The translations under genes and the position numbers were made by a program. Below, one piece after another: positions 37,172-44,619 of a DNA stretch of 64,000 nt. The notes beneath the pieces are model-generated. The model was not told the DNA's origin. It ran no database searches and saw only the letters and a program-made list of their open reading frames with translations. How positions within the stretch are numbered: position 1 is the stretch's first letter; the number at the start of each line of letters is the position of its first letter. The DNA lies in NCBI RefSeq assembly GCF_023895975.1, contig NZ_JALBWM010000010.1, positions 1 through 64,000 of the forward strand. The letters are read 5' to 3'. This stretch comes from Microbulbifer okhotskensis. Its GTDB lineage: Bacteria > Pseudomonadota > Gammaproteobacteria > Pseudomonadales > Cellvibrionaceae.

Positions 37172-39175
37172 ATGTCAGCTGACGCAAAAGGAATCGCGCT
37201 TCTTTCCGCCTTACTTATCACCTGCCTCAGCGTCGCAGCCCCCGCTACGACGCAATCTGAGCCGGCCCGAGTCGCCACTTCGAAAGTCTCTGAGGGCGAT
37301 GACACGAACCTCAGAGAAAAATTGCGCAGGGCGCGACAGGCAATTAACCACAACGACCGACAACAACTACAAAAACTCAAAACAGAATTGAAAGATTACC
37401 CGCTGGCCGCCTATATCGACTATTGGTCGATCAGCGAACGGCTACATCGGTTGCCATTAAAAGATGTTGATCAATTTTTGGCTCAAAACAAGGATACAGC
37501 CATTGGCGACTGGATGCAGATCCGGTTGCTGCGCCAATTGGGTAATCAAAAACAGTTTGAAACATTTCTGAGGTACTTCCAACCGGCCAAGCATCACCGC
37601 GCCTCTCTACGCTGTTACTACGCCAATGCCCTATCCCAGCAGGGTGGTCAACAACCAACTCAGCAATTGATATCCGAACTTTGGCTGGTGGGGCGCTCGC
37701 AAGTTAAGGAGTGTGACCCGGTCTTTGCCAAATGGATAAAAGGGGGAGGGTTAACCCAAGAGCTAGCGTGGAAACGCCACTTGCTGGCCATAGAGGCTGA
37801 CAATCTGGATCTGGCACGTTATATAGCCAAGAAAATGACGCCCTCACAAGCACAGAAAGCGAAACTCTTACAATCTATCCATCGATCCCCCAACAAGCTC
37901 CTAACGCACTCAGCGTTCGCTCACAACCCGCTGGAGTACCGCGGTATCGTATTGCACGGGCTCCATCAGCTGGCAAAAAAAGATGCCGGCAAAGCTGAGG
38001 CCGCCTGGCACCGCTACCAGGCCAGCTACCTGTTTTCAGATGCTGAACAAGAGACGATGTTTAAGCATCTGGCACAACAGTTCGCGCGACAGGATAATAT
38101 GCAGCGGCTGCAGCAATTGGTGGAGCACCACGCGGTAACAGGGGCGCGTACCATCGAGTGGCTGGCCCGACAATCCCTGCGCGAGCTGAATTGGCAACAA
38201 GTGGCTTTCTGGATCGACCGGTTACCGGTAGAACAACAACAGCTCGACCGCTGGCTCTACTGGAAAGCCCGCTGCCTGGATGAACTATATGGCCAGGGTA
38301 GCAGTGAGGCCTCTTCCCACCTGTACCGCAAAGCCGCACGCAATCGCAGCTATTACGGTTTTTTAGCCGCCGATACACTGGGGCAACAATATAGCTTTGA
38401 GCACCGCCCAGCCCCGATTACTCCGATCCAGGTACAGGATATGGCTAACCGGCCAGCGCTACTCCGGGCACGCGAACTACAAGCGATTGGTGAGTTATTC
38501 CACGCCCGCAGGGAATGGCGCTACGCAACCAAGACAATGGATCATCAGGAATTGTTGGCCGCCGGCAAAGTTGCCAGCGCCTGGGGTTGGTATCACAAGT
38601 CCATTCAATCGGTACTCGCTGCTGAATATCTCGACGACCTCGAACTTCGATTCCCTCTCGCCTTTGCCGATATCGTGCACGACGTCAGCAAACAAGTGGG
38701 CGCCCAGAGTTCGCCGTTGGAACCCTACCTGATTTATGCGGTGGCACGCCAGGAGAGCCATTTCAGCCACGATGCCAAGTCCAGCTCTGGTGCGCTGGGA
38801 CTTATGCAACTTCTCCCCTCAACGGCTAAAGCTACAGCCCAGCGGGCGGGTGTGCGCTATCGACGCAGCTGGGATCTACTGAGTCCAAGCACCAATATTG
38901 CGCTCGGCAGTTTTTATCTCAGCACGCTGCTAAACCGATTTGACAATAACCGTTTTCTCGCCGCTGCCGCCTACAATGCAGGCCCGACCCGAGTGGCCGG
39001 CTGGCTCAAAGAAACTCGCAAACAACTGCCCTACGATGTTTGGATCGAAACTATTCCCTACAAAGAAACTCGCAACTACGTTCAGAATGTACTGGCGTAC
39101 ACAGTGATCTACGCCTATCGAAGCGGTACTAAATTACAATTATTGCGGGAAAACGAAGCGGCGAGCCGGCTATAA
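37172..39175 (+). CDS. slt: Soluble lytic murein transglycosylase
   Basis: A 667-residue periplasmic enzyme that cuts the MurNAc-GlcNAc bond and forms 1,6-anhydro ends. A signal peptide is present (about residues 1-25). The large alpha-helical U domain spans to ~500, with repeated W/L helices. The catalytic SLT domain holds ARQESHFSHDAKS (Glu528), GALGLMQLLPSTAK and AAAYNAGPTRV, followed by WIETIPYKETRNYVQNV. GAGG lies eight bases before the ATG. It is divergent from uup and convergent with the glutaredoxin-like gene. Confidence 0.97.
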   Translation: MSADAKGIALLSALLITCLSVAAPATTQSEPARVATSKVSEGDDTNLREKLRRARQAINHNDRQQLQKLKTELKDYPLAAYIDYWSISERLHRLPLKDVDQFLAQNKDTAIGDWMQIRLLRQLGNQKQFETFLRYFQPAKHHRASLRCYYANALSQQGGQQPTQQLISELWLVGRSQVKECDPVFAKWIKGGGLTQELAWKRHLLAIEADNLDLARYIAKKMTPSQAQKAKLLQSIHRSPNKLLTHSAFAHNPLEYRGIVLHGLHQLAKKDAGKAEAAWHRYQASYLFSDAEQETMFKHLAQQFARQDNMQRLQQLVEHHAVTGARTIEWLARQSLRELNWQQVAFWIDRLPVEQQQLDRWLYWKARCLDELYGQGSSEASSHLYRKAARNRSYYGFLAADTLGQQYSFEHRPAPITPIQVQDMANRPALLRARELQAIGELFHARREWRYATKTMDHQELLAAGKVASAWGWYHKSIQSVLAAEYLDDLELRFPLAFADIVHDVSKQVGAQSSPLEPYLIYAVARQESHFSHDAKSSSGALGLMQLLPSTAKATAQRAGVRYRRSWDLLSPSTNIALGSFYLSTLLNRFDNNRFLAAAAYNAGPTRVAGWLKETRKQLPYDVWIETIPYKETRNYVQNVLAYTVIYAYRSGTKLQLLRENEAASRL

Positions 39176-39176
39176 C

Positions 39177-39434
39177 TCAATCCAGCCGCGCTTCCAACCA
39201 GATCCGCAGCTGCCTTTGATCAAAGGGCCAGCCACACACATCACCCAGATCTCCGAGGCCCACCACGGGAATACGGATGGAAAAGCGCTCCATCAGGGCC
39301 TCATCTTCAGCGATATCCACCTCCCGTAGCCGCAGGTTGAACAGTTCCAACTGCGGCCATATTTCCACCTTTGCCTTCTCGCACAGACCGCAGCCCAGTG
39401 TGGTGTAGAGTAAAAGCTCTCTGGACTTACTCAT
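39177..39434 (-). CDS. Glutaredoxin-like protein (DUF836 type)
   Basis: An 85-residue thioredoxin-fold protein starting MSKSRELLLYTTLGCGLCEKAK, with a Cys-Gly-Leu-Cys motif near residues 14-17. The RIPVVGLGD stretch contains the conserved cis-Pro, and the ending is FDQRQLRIWLE. It may reduce disulfides. The ATG at 39434 overlaps the FHA gene stop by four bases, indicating coupling. A longer frame reaching 39461 would run into that gene and is rejected as the start. Confidence 0.88.
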   Translation of the reverse strand: MSKSRELLLYTTLGCGLCEKAKVEIWPQLELFNLRLREVDIAEDEALMERFSIRIPVVGLGDLGDVCGWPFDQRQLRIWLEARLD

Positions 39435-40297
39435 CCAAAAACTCCCTGACTGGCACCCCAAAAATATCCGGCAGTACCCAGTGCTGCCACCAGAGTCACC
39501 AGAAAAACCTTATTCTTCCCCGAAGGCTTTTCTTTCACCGCCGCCCCATCGCTCACTTTCTTTTGAACTGTATGAGGGACGGTGTCCGCGTCCCCTTGCC
39601 CTCCCGCTGCAGATGGAATATTGCGCAAATCAAACTCCGCCAGAGCGGGACGCAAAGCGGTGCGGTTATTGTCATCGGCAGGCCCGACCACAGAAAAACT
39701 TAAAGTATCAAAACGCAATTCATCCCCCCTGCGCACTCGACTCTCACTCACTTTTCGGTTATTGATGAAGGTCCCGTTTGCAGAGCCCAGGTCCACTACG
39801 AAAAGCAGTCCCTCCCGCACCTCAAGCCGCGCATGCCGCCGGGACAGATGCGAAAGAGAGAAAGCAATATCGCACTCATCAGAGCGCCCGACTACCGAGC
39901 TTCCTTTCACTGGAAAAACCTTCCCTGCAATAGCTCGGTGGTTGGCTCGCAAAGCCCAGGCAACACCTTTCGCCGATGAGGGGGTAGGAGCACTGGATTT
40001 GAGCTTCACCATTTTGGGGTCAATAACTTTCAATGTGCGGCTACCCACCCTCAATTGGTCATTCACTTTTAATCGACAAGGAGTACCAATTGACTTGCCA
40101 TTGAGCAAAACACTCGCGTCGCCAGACAAGCTGTAAAGAATTAGGGCATCGCCATCTACAGAGATTTTCAGGTGTGCTTTCGCTATCGAATCATCCGCTA
40201 TACACAGATCACTACTCTGTGCCCGCCCAACAGTTACGCCCGGAGATACCAGCCAAACGCTTTGGGTCGAATCCTTGATATCACATAGTTTGAGCAT
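39431..40297 (-). CDS. Double-FHA domain membrane-anchored protein
   Basis: A 288-residue protein with two FHA domains: the first around residues 15-75 (VTVGRAQSSDLCI ... KAHLKI), the second around 125-195 (VVGRSDECDIAFSLSHLSRRHARL ... GSANGTFINNRKV). The second has all key residues (GR, S-RRHA, N-T). A low-complexity linker and a single C-terminal helix (about residues 265-283) follow, so the FHA domains are in the cytoplasm. FHA domains bind phosphothreonine, and a PP2C and a Ser/Thr kinase are encoded divergently 300 bases away. AGGAG lies eight bases before ATG 40297. Confidence 0.9.
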   Translation of the reverse strand: MLKLCDIKDSTQSVWLVSPGVTVGRAQSSDLCIADDSIAKAHLKISVDGDALILYSLSGDASVLLNGKSIGTPCRLKVNDQLRVGSRTLKVIDPKMVKLKSSAPTPSSAKGVAWALRANHRAIAGKVFPVKGSSVVGRSDECDIAFSLSHLSRRHARLEVREGLLFVVDLGSANGTFINNRKVSESRVRRGDELRFDTLSFSVVGPADDNNRTALRPALAEFDLRNIPSAAGGQGDADTVPHTVQKKVSDGAAVKEKPSGKNKVFLVTLVAALGTAGYFWGASQGVFG

Positions 40298-40630
40298 CGA
40301 AATCGCTCCTAAAGCCAAGAGGGCCAGTACAAGGACTGGCCCGATTATGGAAGACAGTGAGCTTGACTAATGTTAAAAAGCAGCCGGTACACTCACTTTT
40401 ATCGATAAAGTTGAGTTTATCATGAGCAATATCGTTAGCGTGTGATTCGGTTTGCAGCTTACAATGGCCCAAAGGTCTAGTATTTAACTGATTCAGCGAT
40501 GACCTATTTTGCGGCCAGCCGTTCTTGTTTGAACCTATCGGTTGCGCGACAGGGAAGAGACGCGTGATTGCCAAGCAATGTGTTATCACCGTCAGAAAGA
40601 TTAAAATAAATTACAGGTAGTTGCACGCCA
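40298..40630. other. Divergent control region between FHA and PP2C genes
   Basis: ~330 bases without a gene. It contains a strong hairpin GGGCCAGT/ACTGGCCC (40321-40342) in the leader of the FHA gene, 24 bases from its ATG. The rest should carry both promoters. I cannot place them securely. Confidence 0.5.
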
Positions 40631-41548
40631 GTGAGTGAAGCCAAAGTACGCGAAGTATCGCGGCACAGCGGAACAGTTCAGCACATTAAAAGTGCTACAC
40701 GCAGTGCCGGTGCCACCCATACCGGCTACAAGCGTGAACAAAACGAAGATGCCTATTGGGCTTCGGAAGACAAAGGTGTCTGGGTTGTAGCTGACGGTTT
40801 GGGCGGTCACCATGCGGGTGAACTCGCCAGCAAAACCGTTGTTGAAGAAATTCAGAAGTCGGCAGAAACTGACAGACACTATGAGCGCGCCCTGCAAAAA
40901 GCGCACGCTCTCCTGCTCGGGGATGAACAAACCACAGCAAATATGGGGTCTACCGCCGTTGTGGTCGCTGAGGAAGGTGACTATTTTCATATCTACTGGG
41001 TTGGCGATAGCCGCGCTTATCTTTGGTCTCCCGAAGTTCAAAACGGAAAGCTCTCGCAGCTCACCAGCGACCACTCCTATGTGCAGATGCTGATGGATTC
41101 TGGCGCAATCAATTCCGAAGAAGCTGCTATCCACCCAAACCGGCATGTGATCACGCGATGTATCGGCGGCAGTACAAACCCAAAGCTTGAAGTCGATCGA
41201 GTATCCTATCGCTGGGCCACTGGGCAGAGGCTACTTATCTGTAGCGACGGTCTTAGCTCAGAAGTACCAGATGAGGTAATAGCGGGAATATTGGCGGAAA
41301 ATAGCGATACTCATCAGGCCACCGAACTTCTAATTACCGCCGCTCTGGATGCCGGTGGTAAGGACAACGTAACAATACAAATTATTGACGCCCCGGCCGC
41401 AGCCCCTCCCCTCTCCGAATCCTCCCCCCTGCAAGAAAGTGAAACCACTTTTTCCGGCGCTGCCCCCGGCAGTTTCAAGCCTCTTACCTTCTTCCTTGCT
41501 GCAGCACTGACCACGGCAGCTATCGTCGGGTTTTTATACCTGCTTTGA
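40631..41548 (+). CDS. PP2C-type protein phosphatase with C-terminal anchor
   Basis: A 305-residue Mn/Mg-dependent Ser/Thr phosphatase. The metal-binding motifs are NEDAYW, VVADGLGGHHAGELAS, YWVGDSRAYL, LICSDGLSSEV and GGKDNVTI, in the order of bacterial Stp/PppA phosphatases. One C-terminal helix (about 284-305) follows a Pro/Ser-rich linker, so the catalytic domain is in the cytoplasm near the membrane. The start is a GTG at 40631 with a distant AGGTAG. It is immediately followed by the kinase gene (the stop TGA lies 17 bases before the kinase ATG), so the two form one unit. Confidence 0.93.
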   Translation: MSEAKVREVSRHSGTVQHIKSATRSAGATHTGYKREQNEDAYWASEDKGVWVVADGLGGHHAGELASKTVVEEIQKSAETDRHYERALQKAHALLLGDEQTTANMGSTAVVVAEEGDYFHIYWVGDSRAYLWSPEVQNGKLSQLTSDHSYVQMLMDSGAINSEEAAIHPNRHVITRCIGGSTNPKLEVDRVSYRWATGQRLLICSDGLSSEVPDEVIAGILAENSDTHQATELLITAALDAGGKDNVTIQIIDAPAAAPPLSESSPLQESETTFSGAAPGSFKPLTFFLAAALTTAAIVGFLYLL

Positions 41549-41565
41549 TACAAGGGAAGCGTTCC

Positions 41566-43956
41566 ATGGAAGTCGTCGATAGCGGTGCCTCCTCGCTACA
41601 AATACCCGGCTATCGCATACTCAAAAAGATCAACCAGGGCGGGATGTCTTCTGTCTACCTGGCGATCCAGCGCAGCGTCGGCCGCCAGGTCGCTCTCAAG
41701 GTGATGTCCCCGGTACTCAACGCCGACCCAATTTTTAGTGAGCGATTCCAGAGGGAAGCGAATATCGTCGGGCAGCTTTCCCACCCCAACATCGTCGGCA
41801 TTCATGATATCGGTCGCTATCGCAGTCTCAACTATATCGCTATGGACTTTATGTCCGGGGGATCGGTTTCTGAGTGCCTGGCAAAAGGGGATTTGGAACC
41901 TCTAGATGCACTGAATGTAGTGCGGCAGATTGCCATGGCGCTCGACCACTCCCACAGCAAGGGCTACGTACACCGGGACTTGAAACCAGACAATATCCTG
42001 TTCCGGGAAGATGGCTCAGCTGTTTTAAGTGATTTTGGCGTTGCCCGAGCCGTAGCTCGCACAACACGTATGACCAGTAGCGGCATGGTTGTGGGAACTC
42101 CGCACTATATGAGTCCTGAGCAGGCTCGAGGTACAGCAGTTGATGGTCGCGCAGACCTTTACAGTCTGGGAGTCGTATTCTACGAAATGCTGACGGGTGC
42201 TGTGCCCTATCAAGCGGAAGAAGCCGTAGCTATCGCCATCAAGCACCTCACAGACCCGATACCGCGACTACCGGCACGCCATGCCCTGTATCAGCCGCTG
42301 ATTGATCGCTTCCTTGCCAAAGATCCCGACAAGCGCTTTCAGCGCGGCCTCGACATCGCTGACGCCGCCGACCAGCTAGTAGCAACACTGGCCGGAAAAC
42401 CGACTCACCCGATTAGCCAGCTCAACAACTCAACGCTGGAAATATCCAGCCTGGCACGAGCCTTGGCGCTAACGATCTACGGCAGTATTACCGACCAGTT
42501 CCGTCGGGGCCTGCCTCGGTGGCGAAACACATTGGATAAGGTGCCAAAGGAGCGCAAAGAGCAAGATACCATCGTGCGTCTGCGTCAGTTTTTGGCTGAG
42601 CCGACCAAGCACAAGCGCCCATGGCTGACGAGTACTTTAATGATGGCAGGCCTCCTATCTCTGTGGGGGCTACTAAGCATTATCGGCTACCAGTCGGGAT
42701 GGAAAACAGGGGTGGAGTCTCTCGATAGGGCTGCCGGTTTTACTGCAAGCTCCCTAATCGGAAGCGCCGAAAAACACCCAACAACCCACATCAAAACAGT
42801 TGAGGGGCCGGTATCGACCTCACCAACCACTCTCGATGCAGGTGCACAAACCCCAATAAACCTCGGGACCAAGGACCCTGTCACCGGGCCTGAACCCACA
42901 ATAAATTCTCACACCCCAACCGCAGCCACTCCAATACTAAACAATAGTGAAGCGGAAAATAGCCAAGCACTGGTGGAGGCAGTATCAACAATTAGCGAAC
43001 CTGCCCTGTCTGCATTGACCGTCATCTCCCAACCGTCCGATACCCGTGTGCGGATCATGAATATTGGCCCACGCTATCACCCGGGAATCAGGCTGGACCC
43101 AGGCCGTTACGATATTGAGATCAGCAAACCCGGTTTTACCGCCGTTCGCCAGTGGGTGTCGATTGAACAGGAAGACCTCAAACTGGAGGTTGTACTTAAA
43201 AGAGCCTATTTTGTCGGCAAGAAAATTCAGTCAAAACTCATCTCGGGGGGCATGGGGCCCCCTATGATTGTGGTCGGGGCAGGCAGCTTTACCATGGGTA
43301 ATAACCAGCGCACACTGACAAGCCCCGCCCACCAGGTCCAAATACAGCAGAGCTTTGCCATTTCGTCCCGCGAAATCACTTTTGCCGAGTACGACCGCTT
43401 TGCAGAGTCCACTGGCAACCCAAAACCCAGCGATGCCACCTGGGGCCGGGGAGAACGCCCTGTTATCAATGTGAGCTGGCACGATGCGCAAAGGTTTGTA
43501 GAGTGGCTATCAAAAGAATCCGGTCAACACTATCGATTGGCCAGTGAAGCGGAATGGGAATACGCGGCCCGCGGAGGCAATACACATCCCTTTTGGTGGG
43601 CCTCCAGCGATGCGCGCGGGAAAGCTAATTGCCGCCGGGGCTGCTCCAGCAAATTTAACCGCTTATTCAGTATTTCCACAGCACCGGTTGGACACTACCC
43701 AGCGAACCCATTTGGTCTTTTTGACACTGCGGGCAATGTCGCAGAGTGGGTAAACGATTGCTACCAGGCAGGCTATGATCCTTCGAATGCCACCGCTGCA
43801 CCCTTGATGGTTAGCGGTTGCCAGGTACGCACAGTGAGGGGTGGCTCCATGCGTGACCCATCCAACAGAATCACCTCCGACTACCGAAAAGGTCTCGACC
43901 AAACTGCAAGCGCGAAGGATGTTGGCATACGAGTTGTGATGGAACTGACTCAGTAA
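41566..43956 (+). CDS. Transmembrane Ser/Thr kinase with PEGA and FGE-sulfatase-like domains
   Basis: A 796-residue protein starting at ATG 41566 (AAGGGAAG is eight bases upstream; the longer frame from a TTG at 41545 is less good). The Hanks-type kinase domain (about 14-280) has the Gly loop INQGGMSSVYLA, Lys45, HRDLKPDN (Asp138) and the DFG at Asp156, plus GTPHYMSPEQARG, so it looks active. One helix follows (about 353-375), then a Thr/Pro-rich stalk, a PEGA-type domain (about 483-545) and an FGE/SUMF1-like domain (567-796) with MIVVGAGSFTMG, RLASEAEWEYAARGG and GNVAEWVNDCY. The C-terminal part faces the periplasm by the positive-inside rule. It could sense envelope state. Confidence 0.93.
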   Translation: MEVVDSGASSLQIPGYRILKKINQGGMSSVYLAIQRSVGRQVALKVMSPVLNADPIFSERFQREANIVGQLSHPNIVGIHDIGRYRSLNYIAMDFMSGGSVSECLAKGDLEPLDALNVVRQIAMALDHSHSKGYVHRDLKPDNILFREDGSAVLSDFGVARAVARTTRMTSSGMVVGTPHYMSPEQARGTAVDGRADLYSLGVVFYEMLTGAVPYQAEEAVAIAIKHLTDPIPRLPARHALYQPLIDRFLAKDPDKRFQRGLDIADAADQLVATLAGKPTHPISQLNNSTLEISSLARALALTIYGSITDQFRRGLPRWRNTLDKVPKERKEQDTIVRLRQFLAEPTKHKRPWLTSTLMMAGLLSLWGLLSIIGYQSGWKTGVESLDRAAGFTASSLIGSAEKHPTTHIKTVEGPVSTSPTTLDAGAQTPINLGTKDPVTGPEPTINSHTPTAATPILNNSEAENSQALVEAVSTISEPALSALTVISQPSDTRVRIMNIGPRYHPGIRLDPGRYDIEISKPGFTAVRQWVSIEQEDLKLEVVLKRAYFVGKKIQSKLISGGMGPPMIVVGAGSFTMGNNQRTLTSPAHQVQIQQSFAISSREITFAEYDRFAESTGNPKPSDATWGRGERPVINVSWHDAQRFVEWLSKESGQHYRLASEAEWEYAARGGNTHPFWWASSDARGKANCRRGCSSKFNRLFSISTAPVGHYPANPFGLFDTAGNVAEWVNDCYQAGYDPSNATAAPLMVSGCQVRTVRGGSMRDPSNRITSDYRKGLDQTASAKDVGIRVVMELTQ

Positions 43957-43998
43957 TAGCAAGTCATAATTCAAGCTAGAGCATAAAAGGGAGTTTCT

Positions 43999-44415
43999 GT
44001 GAATAAATTCAAAACTATTGGGCTGGTGCTTTTACTGACAGGCTGTGGTGGCATAAACATAAAAACTAATACCGGTTCATATATTTCCCATAAAGTCAAA
44101 ACCACCCTGGTAAAGGAGTACACTCTATTAGAAGCGCACCAAAGCGGTGCTTCATTACTCGGTAGCGTTTCATCGACTAGCTGCCAAGCCTCAGCCAAAG
44201 ATGAAAGACCTAACCAGGAAAGCCTTAATAAATCCCTTAAACTCAAGGTTTATAATCTTGGGGGAAATGGGATTGTTCTAGAGGGCTGCTCAGTGCAAGT
44301 TTCAGCCGGCTGCTTAAAATTTCTCGAATGTCATGGCTTGGCTTACCAGATTCCTGACCGAAATCAGCATCATGACGCGAGTAACAAGCCCCCTACAAAT
44401 GTCACGGCATTTTAG
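43999..44415 (+). CDS. RcsF-like outer-membrane lipoprotein
   Basis: A 138-residue lipoprotein: signal ending in LLLTGC (Cys16), start GTG 43999. The mature domain has four Cys at 62, 97, 105 and 111. The spacings 35, 8 and 6 nearly equal those I recall for E. coli RcsF (35, 9 and 6), where they form two non-consecutive disulfides. The SSTSCQAS opening and the EGCSVQVSAGCLKFLECHG block also fit. RcsF is the outer-membrane sensor of the Rcs phosphorelay. No rcsB/C/D gene is nearby. It starts 42 bases after the kinase stop, so co-transcription with the kinase is likely. Confidence 0.75.
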   Translation: MNKFKTIGLVLLLTGCGGINIKTNTGSYISHKVKTTLVKEYTLLEAHQSGASLLGSVSSTSCQASAKDERPNQESLNKSLKLKVYNLGGNGIVLEGCSVQVSAGCLKFLECHGLAYQIPDRNQHHDASNKPPTNVTAF

Positions 44416-44619
44416 CCTTCTAGCGGTAACGAAAAGGTCTTCTGCAAGCCCTGTCAGGCACGTATCCGCAAACTCTCCGCGAGTATTTAAAGTCTGATTT
44501 ATGGCCTGGACATCGCTGTTCGGGCTGCCTGCAGAAAATCACCCTCTCAACAGCCCGCTAAGCAATGGCTGAGAGCATCGTCAAATCCTCCCAGCCAAAC
44601 GCAATGTCATTTCTATTGA

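Noticed and set aside
39431..43956. Assigning the phosphorylation module to a type VI secretion system
   Set aside because: No tss, hcp or vgrG gene is present in the window, and similar modules exist without T6SS.
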